Shown: in pieces, positions 9,174-18,033 of the stretch
Numbering within the stretch: position 1 is the stretch's first letter
Layout of the letters: each line of letters opens with the position of its first letter
Source of the DNA: Levilactobacillus zymae
GTDB lineage: Bacteria > Bacillota > Bacilli > Lactobacillales > Lactobacillaceae
Assembly: GCF_032190635.1 (NCBI RefSeq)
Contig: NZ_JAVLAS010000001.1
Span: forward strand, 2,418,001-2,482,000
Length of the DNA stretch: 64,000 bases
Reading direction: 5' to 3'
Translations under genes and position numbers: made by a program
The notes under the pieces: generated by a model
Told to the model about the DNA's origin: nothing
The model's database searches: none
Seen by the model: only the letters and a program-made list of their open reading frames with translations

Positions 9174-10790
9174 TTATGCTTCTTGGTCAGCAGCGTCATC
9201 GGTCATCACCGCTTCCACGGCAGATTCAACCCCCTCAGCCTTCAAGTGGTTTTCCAACCGCTTGTTACCTTGGTGGAGTTCAACGATGGTCCAAACCAGT
9301 AAGGCTAGGATTGCGGCAATCAGAATGTAGGCAATCAGATTAGCGGTATTCGTTTGAGCGGCCGTCGGGTTGTCCCCGAAGAAGGCGGCAATCTGATCTG
9401 GCAGACCCTTCATGTTCAAGACGGTCAGTCCCACAACGGAGACCCACCCTAAAATCTTGACCCACATGGTGTTCTTGAACTTTCCCATTTCCAACTTACT
9501 GTCAGTCATCATCAACAACGGCAGCATCGAGAATGGCAAATCAAACGCCAGAAAGACTTGTGAGTTGTTCATCAGGTCGTTTAACGCAGTGTGCTCGGCG
9601 ATGGCGCTCTTCCCACTGGTCATCATGACACAGATCAGCACAGGAATCACGGAAATCAACCGGGTAACTAAACGCCGTAACCAAAGTGGCATCCGCATGT
9701 GGACAAAGCCTTCCATGATGACCTGACCGGTTAAGGTCCCGGTAATCGTGGAGTTTTGCCCGGAGGCTAACAGTGCCACGGCGAACAAGGTTGATAAGAT
9801 CCCGGTCTTGGCGACCCCGGCTAAGACCCCGTTGCTCATGGTTGACGTATCGGACAAGGCTTGGAACAGCCCGAAGAACGACGGATCCTTGACGGCACCG
9901 GACTTGAAGACGGCAACCCCCATGATCAACAGCAAGGCATTCACGAAGAAGGCCAACGTCAGTTGAATGTTGGAGTCCCAGCTAGCGAAACGCACGGTCC
10001 GGGCGATGTCAGCTTCGTCACTGTGGTCAATTTCCCGCGTTTGCGAGATGGCCGAGTGCAGGTACAGGTTGTGCGGCATCACGGTCGCCCCGATGATTCC
10101 TAGAGCCCCTTGTAACGGATTGTTCCCGCCAATCACTGGCTTTTCCGCGAAGGTGGCACCGGTCGGAATCAAGCCCTTGAAGACGCCACCCCAGTCTGGG
10201 TTAGAAAGCGCCACTTGGTAGGCAAAGACCACCAGAATCACCATGATCAGGCAGACCACGATGGCTTCGATCTTCCGGAACCCAATCTTGGTCAGTAACA
10301 GTAAGAGCAAAACGTCAAAAACGGTAATGAACACGGAAATGACTAAGGGAATATTGAATAATAGATATAACGCGATCGCCGCCCCGATAACTTCAGCGAT
10401 ATCCGTGGCCATAATGGCTAATTCTGTCATGATCCATAAGACGATTCCCAGGGCTTTACTGGTCCGCGCCCGAATGGCTTGGGCCAAGTCCATCTGACTC
10501 ACGATCCCAAGTTTGGCGGCCATGTATTGCAGCAACATCGCCACTAAACTTGAAATCAAGATAACAGACATGAGTAAGTACTGGAAATTTTGTCCCCCGG
10601 TGATCGACGTGGACCAGTTCCCGGGATCCATGTACCCCACGGCAACCAAGGCACCCGGACCGGAATACATAAACAGGGCCTTTCCAAAACTAATATTACG
10701 TGGCACTTTAACCGTGCCGTTGATTTCTTCCAACGAACGACCGTTGGCGTACTGAATCAACTTGTGCTTCTTTGCAACGTTATCAGACAC
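9174..10790 (-). CDS. mntH: Nramp-family manganese/proton symporter, copy 1
   Basis: This protein imports Mn2+ with protons. It has 538 residues and about 11-12 membrane helices. The Nramp metal site DPGNW and the MPHNLYLHSA motif are both clear. The open frame extends to an ATG at 10832, but the GTG at 10790 is preferred because AGGAGAGGAG lies just upstream and the resulting N-terminus (VSDNVAKKHK) aligns with the start of its paralogue at 11335. It has a long C-terminal extension typical of lactobacillar MntH. It appears to form a unit with usp downstream. High Mn2+ import for oxidative defence is well known in this group. Confidence 0.93.
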   Translation of the reverse strand: MSDNVAKKHKLIQYANGRSLEEINGTVKVPRNISFGKALFMYSGPGALVAVGYMDPGNWSTSITGGQNFQYLLMSVILISSLVAMLLQYMAAKLGIVSQMDLAQAIRARTSKALGIVLWIMTELAIMATDIAEVIGAAIALYLLFNIPLVISVFITVFDVLLLLLLTKIGFRKIEAIVVCLIMVILVVFAYQVALSNPDWGGVFKGLIPTGATFAEKPVIGGNNPLQGALGIIGATVMPHNLYLHSAISQTREIDHSDEADIARTVRFASWDSNIQLTLAFFVNALLLIMGVAVFKSGAVKDPSFFGLFQALSDTSTMSNGVLAGVAKTGILSTLFAVALLASGQNSTITGTLTGQVIMEGFVHMRMPLWLRRLVTRLISVIPVLICVMMTSGKSAIAEHTALNDLMNNSQVFLAFDLPFSMLPLLMMTDSKLEMGKFKNTMWVKILGWVSVVGLTVLNMKGLPDQIAAFFGDNPTAAQTNTANLIAYILIAAILALLVWTIVELHQGNKRLENHLKAEGVESAVEAVMTDDAADQEA

Positions 10791-10865
10791 GACAAAAAAC
10801 TCCTCTCCTGATTCACTTAACAACGACCTCATTATACATTAAATCTAAATACGTGCAAAGACTTT

Positions 10866-10900
10866 TTTAGTTGACCCTAAACTTAGTTTGCCTCGAATAA
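10866..10900. promoter_or_regulatory. Possible MntR-type operators upstream of mntH copy 1
   Basis: The interrupted palindrome TTTAG-N6-CTAAA (10866-10881) is followed by TTAGTTTGCCTCGAATAA (10883-10900). The second block, with the following GATTAT, closely matches a block at about 23116-23136 upstream of an unrelated membrane protein gene. DtxR/MntR-family operators have TTAG...CTAA arms, which makes MntR a candidate. The regulator gene is not in the window. Confidence 0.4.
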
Positions 10901-11089
10901 GATTATTTTTTAAATTATTCATTTAAAATTGAAAGCGGCACCAATCCCGTTATTTTAGGATACTTCCGCCATTGATCCAGGCCCGTTCAGCCCACTCAAG
11001 CGCACCCAAAAGCCGCCAATATTTTTTTGATAATGCCAACTCATTTTTAAGGGCACCTAAACTTTCTACTTATAATTTCATAACAAAAA

Positions 11090-11130
11090 GCGTAATCAAC
11101 GGTTTTTTCGACCAACGATTACGCTCCTAG
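11090..11130 (-). terminator. Terminator between the two mntH genes
   Basis: The AGCGTAATC/GATTACGCT stem, with an inner GGT/ACC pairing, is followed by TTTTTG on the minus strand. It lies upstream of mntH copy 1. Confidence 0.7.
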
Positions 11131-11152
11131 ATGGTGACATCCTTCAAAATGA

Positions 11153-11328
11153 CTGAGAGTGGGACAAAAGGCTCAGACTCGTTAGTATCTCCGAATATTT
11201 GGCGTTGAAACGTGCGCCAAAAGGCAGCTGGTTCCGCTTAACCCCGTAAGGCGAATAATCCAAGTCCAGGATTATCCACCTTACGACGTTAATGCTCACC
11301 AGCTAACCGCCTTCTGTCCCACTCTCAG
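11153..11328. repeat. Palindromic intergenic repeat family R1, copy 1
   Basis: This 176-bp element has 20-bp terminal inverted repeats (CTGAGAGTGGGACAAAAGGC and its near complement). Inside are a TTGGCG/CGCCAA hairpin and a long arm built from CAGCTGGT/ACCAGCT plus GTAAGG/CCTTAC. A second full copy lies at 25648-25816 and a truncated one at 55784-55862. No coding capacity. It starts six bases after the stop of mntH copy 2, so it may act as a terminator. A MITE-like origin is the alternative. Confidence 0.8.
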
Positions 11329-11334
11329 GTTTCC

Positions 11335-12954
11335 TTAATCCTCTTCGTGGTTTTCCACGCCTTCGGTCATCGCCGCTTCTACGGCGGATGGTTGCCCTTC
11401 CGCCTTCAGGTGGGCGGCTAACTGTTGATTACCGTGGTGCAATTCAATGATGGTCCACAGTAACAAGGCCAGAATCACGACAATCAGAAAGTCGGCAATC
11501 CCATGAGCCAACGCCGTTTGTGCCGCCGTCGGGTTGTCCCCGAAGAAACCGGCGACTTGGTCGGGCAGTCCCTGCATGTTCAGCACGGTTAATCTAATCA
11601 CGGATAACCATCCCAGAACCTTGACCCATAAGGAATTCTTGAACTTCCCCATCTCAAGTTTACTGTCGGTCATCATCAACAACGGCAGCATCGAGAAAGG
11701 TAAGGCGAAGGCCAGAAAGACTTGCGAATTGTTCATTAAATCGTTCAAAGCCACGTGTTCGTCGATGGCACTCTTCCCACTGGTCATGCCCACGCAGATC
11801 AACACCGGAATCACGGAGATGACCCGGGTGACTAACCGACGTAACCATAGCGGCATCCGCATGTGGACGAACCCTTCCATAATGACCTGACCGGTTAAGG
11901 TCCCGGTAATCGTGGAATTTTGCCCGGAAGCTAACAGCGCCACGGCAAATAACGTGGAGAGAATCCCGGTCTTCGCAACCGAGGCCAGCACACCGTTACT
12001 CATGGTCGAGGTATCGGATAAGGCTTGAAACAGCCCGAAGAACGACGGATCCTTGACGGCGCCGGACTTGAAGACGGCAACCCCCATGATCAACAGCAAC
12101 GCGTTGACGAAGAAGGCTAACGTCAGTTGAATGTTGGAATCCCAGCTAGCAAACCGGACCGTCCGCGCAATATCCTTTTCGGAATTGTGGTCGATCTTCC
12201 GGGTTTGCGAAATAGCGGAGTGCAGGTACAGGTTGTGCGGCATCACGGTCGCCCCAATGATTCCTAGTGCCCCCTGCAGTGGATTAGACCCGCCCACGGT
12301 TGGGCTAGCCGCAAACGTCTTACCAGTCGGAATCAATCCGGCAAAAACGCCGCCCCAGTTGGGGTTAGACAAGGCAACTTGGTAAGCGAAGACCACCAAA
12401 ATTACCATAATCAGGCAGACCACAATCGCTTCGATCTTCCGAAACCCAATCTTAGTCAATAAGAGCAAAAGCAACACGTCAAAAACGGTAATAAACACCG
12501 CCATGACCAACGGAATATGGAACAGCAAGTATAACGCAATCGCCGCCCCAATGACTTCAGCAATATCGGTCGCCATAATGGCGAATTCGGTCATAATCCA
12601 TAAGACAATGCCCAGGGCTTTACTGGTTCGCGCCCGAATGGCTTGGGCCAAGTCCATTTGACTCACGATTCCAAGTTTGGCTGCCATGTACTGCAGCAGC
12701 ATCGCGACTAAACTTGAAATCAAGATGACAGACATTAACAAATACTGGAAGTTTTGCCCACCGGTAATGGACGTTGACCAGTTCCCAGGATCCATGTACC
12801 CCACGGCAACTAAGGCTCCGGGACCCGAATACATAAATAACGCCTTCATAAAACTAATATCGTGCGGTACTTCCACGGTACCGTTGATTTCCTCCAGCGA
12901 TCGTCCGTTGGCGTACTGGATTAGCTTACGCTTCTTGGTCGTAGTTTCCGGCAT
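11335..12954 (-). CDS. mntH: Nramp-family manganese/proton symporter, copy 2
   Basis: This 539-residue paralogue of the mntH gene at 9174 is nearly identical through the membrane core and differs mainly at both ends and around residues 200-270. It keeps the DPGNW and MPHNLYLHSA metal-site motifs. The ribosome binding site AAAGGAAG lies eight bases before the ATG. It has its own GC-rich leader (12960-13080) containing a TGGGTG/CACCCA stem, unlike copy 1, which suggests separate regulation. Tandem duplication with divergence of control regions is the simplest history. Confidence 0.93.
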   Translation of the reverse strand: MPETTTKKRKLIQYANGRSLEEINGTVEVPHDISFMKALFMYSGPGALVAVGYMDPGNWSTSITGGQNFQYLLMSVILISSLVAMLLQYMAAKLGIVSQMDLAQAIRARTSKALGIVLWIMTEFAIMATDIAEVIGAAIALYLLFHIPLVMAVFITVFDVLLLLLLTKIGFRKIEAIVVCLIMVILVVFAYQVALSNPNWGGVFAGLIPTGKTFAASPTVGGSNPLQGALGIIGATVMPHNLYLHSAISQTRKIDHNSEKDIARTVRFASWDSNIQLTLAFFVNALLLIMGVAVFKSGAVKDPSFFGLFQALSDTSTMSNGVLASVAKTGILSTLFAVALLASGQNSTITGTLTGQVIMEGFVHMRMPLWLRRLVTRVISVIPVLICVGMTSGKSAIDEHVALNDLMNNSQVFLAFALPFSMLPLLMMTDSKLEMGKFKNSLWVKVLGWLSVIRLTVLNMQGLPDQVAGFFGDNPTAAQTALAHGIADFLIVVILALLLWTIIELHHGNQQLAAHLKAEGQPSAVEAAMTEGVENHEED

Positions 12955-13378
12955 GAAAAAAACTTCCTTTCAACGGATGGGTGACCAGTGGTTCAATCCG
13001 GGCGCCACATTGTCCGGGTCCATTGCGCCGTCACGCGCACCCAACTTTGGCTTTCAGTAGTTACTTCGCTCCTTTCTTAATCGCCCAAAGTGTAGCAAAA
13101 AAGACCACCCCCGGGTCCATAAAACGCCCTTAAACCGGATCGCTTGTATGCCACACTTTACGAACCCGGGCTGGCCAATTGCGCCCCCACATGACCTAGC
13201 CCCGCCAAGATCAACTGGTGGTCGGACCCGCCAACCGGGTTCCCTTCTCCCAGAAGAACGAGTACACCAAGATTAGCGCTTCAAGTTCCGCTCACGTCAC
13301 AAAAATAGCGCCCCTAAATTGACTGTTCCCGTCAACTTAAGGCCGCCGTTTTGTGACTGCCGATTGATTTAAGCTTCT
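12955..13378. other. Gene-free region between mntH copy 2 and aroK
   Basis: I see no gene. On the minus strand, 12985-13045 can form a stem (TGGGTG/CACCCA enclosing GGCGC/GCGCC) in the mntH leader. The 13085-13165 segment has interleaved inverted repeats (AAAGTGTAGCA with TGCCACACTTT; CCGGGT with ACCCGG). The yybP-ykoY manganese riboswitch consensus could not be recognised. Confidence 0.5.
13310..13345 (-). terminator. Probable terminator of the aro operon
   Basis: On the minus strand, CCTTAAGTTGAC and GTCAATTTAGG pair around GGGAACA. A TTTTT run follows about seven bases later. It lies 35 bp after the aroK stop. Confidence 0.5.
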
Positions 13379-13906
13379 TTACCCGTTGGCCGCCAGTCGG
13401 TGCCCCGGCTGTAAAACCCGGGTCTTGATCTCGGCCACGATTTGAGCCGGGGTCAACCCGTCCGTAGCGACCGCCACGTCGGCCGCCGCGCGGTACAGGG
13501 CCGCGCGTTTTTGCTTCAAGGCCATTAACCCCCCGCTGCCCAGTTCGTCGACCAGGGGCCGGCCGGTGTCCTGCGCCACGCGCCCCAGAATTGTCTGATC
13601 GCTGGCCGTCAAACAAATGACGGGTACCGGGCTGGCCTTTAAAATCGCCGCGTTGGCCGCAATCGTGGGCGTACCGCCCCCCGTGGAGAGGATTCCCGGT
13701 TGGGCGATAGCGTCGCGGAGGGTCTGTTGTTCAAGCTGGCGAAAATAGGCTTCGCCCCGTTCCGCAAAAATCGTGCTAATGGTCTTTCCAGCGCGTTGGA
13801 CAATCATGTCATCTAGGTCGGCGTGGTGGGTGCCCAGTTCCGCGGCTAATAGCTGACCCACGGTGGTCTTCCCACTGCCCATGAACCCAATCAAAATGGC
13901 TTGCAT
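13379..13906 (-). CDS. aroK: Shikimate kinase
   Basis: The enzyme phosphorylates shikimate with ATP, the fifth step of the pathway. The product is 175 residues, normal length. The Walker A motif GFMGSGKTT is at residues 7-15, the Mg/shikimate acidic motif DLDD at about 31-34, and the GGG shikimate-binding loop near 76-79. AGGAGG precedes the ATG. It is the last gene of the operon, one base after the tyrA stop, so translation is probably coupled. Confidence 0.95.
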   Translation of the reverse strand: MQAILIGFMGSGKTTVGQLLAAELGTHHADLDDMIVQRAGKTISTIFAERGEAYFRQLEQQTLRDAIAQPGILSTGGGTPTIAANAAILKASPVPVICLTASDQTILGRVAQDTGRPLVDELGSGGLMALKQKRAALYRAAADVAVATDGLTPAQIVAEIKTRVLQPGHRLAANG

Positions 13907-13907
13907 C

Positions 13908-15005
13908 TTAACTCCTCCTCACAATCTGATAATCGGCGCCCTGTAATAACTCGGCGGCCTGGTCGCGGGTCGCGGCTTCCCCGAAGGTCAGCTGCAAGAC
14001 CCCGTCAACTTCTTCACGAATCTCTAAAATATGAATGTTGACTAAGCTCAGGTGAGCGGCGGCCAACCGGTGCGTGACGTCCGCAATGGCACCGACCTGG
14101 TCGGGCACGTTCAGGAATAAATCAAAGAAATTAGGCAGGCTGCCCAACCGGTCGGGCCCCAGGTGGTCGCGGGTGGTCTTGGCGTGGGTGAAAAACGCGT
14201 TGATCTGCGCGGCATCCTGGGTGGTAATCGCCGTTTCCATCCGGTTCAGTTCCGCCTGGTAAGCCCGTAACTGATCGGCTACCAGGGCGCCGTTGTTCAG
14301 TAGGATGGCGGTCCACATAGTTGGGTCCGACGAGGCGATTCGGGTGATACTCTTGAAGCCCCCGGCCGCTAACCGCAGCCCCAACGGCGAGTCCGCCAAC
14401 GCGGCTTGCGTCTGGTTGACCAGCGCAGCGGCCACGATATGGGGGAGGTGGCTCAGTTGCCCCACGATGCGGTCGTGTTGGGTCGGCGTGACCGTCAGCC
14501 ATTTGACGTGGGTGCCCACCAGGAGGTCCTGTAGCCGGGTTACCGTGCTAGTCGGTGCGAGACCCGGCACCAGAAAGTAAAACGCGTTTTCGAATAAATC
14601 GGCGCGGCCGGCGGTCACCCCGGACTTGTGCGACCCGGCCATGGGGTGGCCGCCGATAAAGGTGACCCCGCGCTGTTGCAAGGGCTTGGCGGCCCGTAAA
14701 ACGGTCTGCTTGGTACTCCCCACGTCGGTGATCAAGACGTCGGGTTTGAGCGTTAACGACGCCAGCAACGCCAGGTCGTCACAGATCACACTGACCGGAC
14801 CGGCCAGGATGATCACGTCGGCGGTCGGCGCGGCGGCCATAAAGTCGTCTGCCCGTTCGTCGATCAGGTGTTGGGCCACCGCATAGTCGAGGCTGTCAGA
14901 ATTAACGTCACAGCCCACCAACTGGTCGTCCGGGTGCGCCGCGCGAATCGCTAACGCTAACGAACTGCCAATCAGGCCGAGGCCCTTAATCAAAATTTTA
15001 GGCAT
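13908..15005 (-). CDS. tyrA: Prephenate dehydrogenase with ACT domain
   Basis: The enzyme converts prephenate to 4-hydroxyphenylpyruvate with NAD+, leading to tyrosine. The product is 365 residues. The N-terminal Rossmann motif GLGLIGSSLALAI is at residues 9-21 and GGHPMAGSHKSG (about 117-128) is the TyrA substrate motif. The C-terminal 70 residues form an ACT domain (IADVTHRLAAAHLSLVNIHI), suggesting feedback control by tyrosine. Its start overlaps the end of aroA by 8 bp. Confidence 0.95.
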   Translation of the reverse strand: MPKILIKGLGLIGSSLALAIRAAHPDDQLVGCDVNSDSLDYAVAQHLIDERADDFMAAAPTADVIILAGPVSVICDDLALLASLTLKPDVLITDVGSTKQTVLRAAKPLQQRGVTFIGGHPMAGSHKSGVTAGRADLFENAFYFLVPGLAPTSTVTRLQDLLVGTHVKWLTVTPTQHDRIVGQLSHLPHIVAAALVNQTQAALADSPLGLRLAAGGFKSITRIASSDPTMWTAILLNNGALVADQLRAYQAELNRMETAITTQDAAQINAFFTHAKTTRDHLGPDRLGSLPNFFDLFLNVPDQVGAIADVTHRLAAAHLSLVNIHILEIREEVDGVLQLTFGEAATRDQAAELLQGADYQIVRRS

Positions 15006-16311
15006 GCGCAGCCTCCGTTTCGGTAGTCAAGTGGGTCAGATCGTCAAAGAAGCTGGGGTAGGAAATGTTGATGGCCCCGGCGTCCGCTAAGGTGGTCGGC
15101 GTAGTCAATCGCAGGGCCGCAATGGCCATCATCATGCCGATGCGGTGGTCGCCGTGGCTGTCAAATTGCGCGGCGCTGACCCGCCAGGCCGGCCGCCCAT
15201 CGATGATAAAGCCGTCCGGTTTTTCGGTGATCCGCACGCCCAATTTCCGCAGTTCGGTCACGATGGTGGCGATGCGGTCGGTCTCCTTGACCCGCAGTTC
15301 TTCGGCCCCACTGATTTCGCTGACCCCGTCGGCCGTGGCGGCCAGTAAGGCCACCAGCGGCAACTCGTCGATCACCGCCGGAATGTCGGCGGCCGTCAAC
15401 TGGATGGGGTGTAACTGCGCGGCGCTGACCGTGATGTCACCCAGCGGTTCCCCCGGCTGGTCAGTCAACCGGATGTCGAGGTGGCCGCCCATCCGTTGGA
15501 GCACGTCGATGATCCCCGTCCGGGTGGGATTTAAGCCCACGTCCTTGAGGGTAATTTGCGAACCGGGAACGATGCTGGCCGCCGTTAAGAAGAAGGCCGC
15601 CGAGGAGACATCCCCGGGCACCGTGATGGTTTGGCCGGTCAGGTGCGGTTGGGGCTGGACCGTGATGGTGCGCCCGTCCGCCGTCGTGGTCAATTCACCG
15701 CCAAACGCCCGTAAGAGCCGTTCGGTGTGGTCGCGGGTCGGAAGTTTTTCAACAATGGTGCTGGGACCGTCCGCCTGCAAGGCCGCTAAGATCAAGGCAC
15801 TCTTGACCTGGGCGCTGGCCACTTGCATCTCGACGTGCGTGGCGTGTAGCGCCCGGCCGTGAATTTGCATTGGCAGGTGGCCGGCCGTCAGGTCAATCTG
15901 TGCGCCCATGGTGGCCAGTGGTTGTTGGACCCGGGCCATCGGGCGTTGACTCAACGACGCATCCCCCACCAACGTCGCGTCGAAAGCTTGACCGGCTAGT
16001 AACCCGGTCATCAGGCGCGTGGCGGTCCCGGCGTTCCCCATGTCGAGTGGCTGATTGGCGGCCCGCAACCCGTGTAGGCCCTGGCCGGTCACCGTGACCG
16101 TGGTACCGTCGCGTTGAATCGGCACGCCCAACGCGCGTAACGCGTTTAGCGTCGACAGGCAATCCGCGGCCGTTAAGAAGTGGGTCAACCGCGTAGTCCC
16201 CGTACTAATGGCCCCCAAGATCAGCCCGCGATGGGAAATACTCTTATCGCCGGGCACCGTGCTGGTACCGTGTAAACCGGTCGTTGGCCGGCGCATTAAT
16301 GTTTTGATCAT
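14998..16311 (-). CDS. aroA: 5-enolpyruvylshikimate-3-phosphate synthase
   Basis: The enzyme transfers enolpyruvyl from PEP to shikimate-3-phosphate. The product is 437 residues, normal length. Family motifs are present: PGDKSISHR near residue 20, MGNAGTATRLMTG around 92-104, and EELRVKETDR near 340. It lies in an aro operon between the prephenate dehydratase-like gene and tyrA, with 12-bp and overlapping junctions respectively. Confidence 0.97.
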   Translation of the reverse strand: MIKTLMRRPTTGLHGTSTVPGDKSISHRGLILGAISTGTTRLTHFLTAADCLSTLNALRALGVPIQRDGTTVTVTGQGLHGLRAANQPLDMGNAGTATRLMTGLLAGQAFDATLVGDASLSQRPMARVQQPLATMGAQIDLTAGHLPMQIHGRALHATHVEMQVASAQVKSALILAALQADGPSTIVEKLPTRDHTERLLRAFGGELTTTADGRTITVQPQPHLTGQTITVPGDVSSAAFFLTAASIVPGSQITLKDVGLNPTRTGIIDVLQRMGGHLDIRLTDQPGEPLGDITVSAAQLHPIQLTAADIPAVIDELPLVALLAATADGVSEISGAEELRVKETDRIATIVTELRKLGVRITEKPDGFIIDGRPAWRVSAAQFDSHGDHRIGMMMAIAALRLTTPTTLADAGAINISYPSFFDDLTHLTTETEAAHA

Positions 16312-16323
16312 CTGGTCTCACCC

Positions 16324-16851
16324 TTACTTAATTTGATAGACGCACCACACCATGCTGGGCGTGAGGCGTTTTAATAGTCGTTCGTCAGCCCCTAAGCTGA
16401 CGTTTTTTTCGTTGGTTAAGACGTAGGCGCCCCGGTTATCCTGATAGGCGCGATACGCTAAATACTTGCTGGTGGCGGTCTGCACGTCCACCTGACTGAC
16501 GATTCGCTGGAGCAGTTGGGCCGTGGCCGCGTGGGTGTAGCCGATGCGGTTGTCGGCGTCTAAGCGCTGCACCACCACCAGCGGATCCAGGGCCGTGATG
16601 AAGCTGGTCTTTAAGGTCCAGTGATCGAGTAACGCGTAGTGAACGTCGCCCCAGCTGGCGTGCAACGTGGGCGACTTGAAGGCCGCTGGAATCACCAATT
16701 CGTCGTGCGCGTACGCGTCGAGGTCGGTTAAGATCTCTTCGAAGCTGGGATGCCCCACGATGGTGGCCGCTCCGGCGTACGCAACTTGGTTATAGTGCAG
16801 AGCCGCGGCGTAACTGTCAGTCGCGCTGGGCCCCAAGGTATGAATTTTCAT
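16324..16851 (-). CDS. Short prephenate dehydratase-like protein
   Basis: This 175-residue protein starts IHTLGPSATDSYAAALHY, like the N-terminus of prephenate dehydratases and of the bacilysin prephenate decarboxylase BacA (about 200 residues). It is much shorter than PheA (near 280), lacks the ACT domain, and has no obvious TRF motif, which dehydratases use for catalysis. Its place between aroA and aroC implies a role in prephenate or phenylpyruvate metabolism. It may be the operon's dehydratase in reduced form, a BacA-like enzyme, or a regulatory relic. Translation follows aroC after a 12-bp gap. Confidence 0.65.
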   Translation of the reverse strand: MKIHTLGPSATDSYAAALHYNQVAYAGAATIVGHPSFEEILTDLDAYAHDELVIPAAFKSPTLHASWGDVHYALLDHWTLKTSFITALDPLVVVQRLDADNRIGYTHAATAQLLQRIVSQVDVQTATSKYLAYRAYQDNRGAYVLTNEKNVSLGADERLLKRLTPSMVWCVYQIK

Positions 16852-16863
16852 GGTCGCCCCGCC

Positions 16864-18033
16864 TTAGTAGCGCTGCAGTTCGTCGCGGTACTCGGCGATG
16901 GTCCGCTTCAATCGCTCGAGGTTACTGCCGTCAAACGTTTCCGTGATTGCCTTGGCCAGTTCGATGGCCACCACACTTTCGACCACGATGGACGCCGGCA
17001 CGATGGCGGTGGTGTCGGAGCGTTCCACGCTGGCCTTCTTGACTTCCTTGGTGGCAATGTCGACGCTTTGCAGCGGCTTGTAGAGGGTCGGAATCGGCTT
17101 CATGGCCGCCTTGACGATAATCGGCATGCCGTTAGTCATCCCGCCTTCGAAGCCGCCCAGGTGATTGGTCAACCGTGACCAGCCGTCTTCGGCGTTCCAG
17201 TCGATCTCGTCCATCACCTGGCTACCGTGGCTGGCCGCGGCCGCGAAGCCGTCACCAATCTCGACGCCCTTCATGGCGTTGACGCCCATCACGGCCGCGG
17301 CGAGTTTGCCGTCCAACTTGGTGTCCCAGTTGGTGTAACTCCCCAAGCCGGCCGGCACGTGGGTGGCGACTACCCGAATCACGCCGCCCAGCGTATCACC
17401 GGCCTTGCGCGTGGCGGTAATCAGGTCATGAATCTCGTCGACCTTGGCGTTATCGGTGATGCGCAGGTCGTTTTGGGTGATGGCTTGTTCTAAGGCGGCC
17501 ACATCCAGTCCGGCTTGCGGGTCGGTCTTGACCTGACCAATCTGTTGGACGTACCCCACTAAGTGGATGTCGAGTTGGGCTAAGAGTTGTTTACAAATCT
17601 GGCCGATCGCCACCCGCATGGCGGTTTCTCTGGCCGAGGAGCGTTCCAAAACGTTCCGCAAATCGCGGTGACCGTACTTCATGCCCCCGACCAAATCGGC
17701 GTGACCGGGCCGTGGGCGGGTCACCTGCCGGAGGGTATTTTCCGGAGTGGCCGGGCTGGTCGGATTCATGATTTTGGCCCAGTGAGCGTGGTCACGATTT
17801 TGAATGGTCAGCGCTAACGGCGAGCCTAACGTGACGCCGTGGCGCAGACCGCCGACTACGGTGACCTGGTCGTGTTCGATCTGTTGGCGGTTACCGCGGC
17901 CGAAGCCGCCTTGCCGGGCACTCAGGCCCGCGTTGATGGCGTCGATGTCTAAGGTCAAGCCGGCGGGAATACCGGTCAAGATACCCGTTAGTTGGGGGCC
18001 GTGTGATTCACCGGCAGTGACGTAATTAATCAT
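16864..18033 (-). CDS. aroC: Chorismate synthase
   Basis: The enzyme makes chorismate from EPSP using reduced FMN. The product is 389 residues, as in Gram-positive AroC. The family signature GHADLVGGMKYG and RSSARETA (about residues 110-140) are intact. The ATG overlaps the end of the transporter-mutase gene by 8 bp, which points to translational coupling. It is the second gene of the operon. Confidence 0.97.
   Translation of the reverse strand: MINYVTAGESHGPQLTGILTGIPAGLTLDIDAINAGLSARQGGFGRGNRQQIEHDQVTVVGGLRHGVTLGSPLALTIQNRDHAHWAKIMNPTSPATPENTLRQVTRPRPGHADLVGGMKYGHRDLRNVLERSSARETAMRVAIGQICKQLLAQLDIHLVGYVQQIGQVKTDPQAGLDVAALEQAITQNDLRITDNAKVDEIHDLITATRKAGDTLGGVIRVVATHVPAGLGSYTNWDTKLDGKLAAAVMGVNAMKGVEIGDGFAAAASHGSQVMDEIDWNAEDGWSRLTNHLGGFEGGMTNGMPIIVKAAMKPIPTLYKPLQSVDIATKEVKKASVERSDTTAIVPASIVVESVVAIELAKAITETFDGSNLERLKRTIAEYRDELQRY

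Noticed and set aside
12960..13080. Manganese riboswitch (yybP-ykoY) upstream of mntH copy 2
   Set aside because: A GC-rich stem is present but the conserved riboswitch core could not be recognised on either strand.
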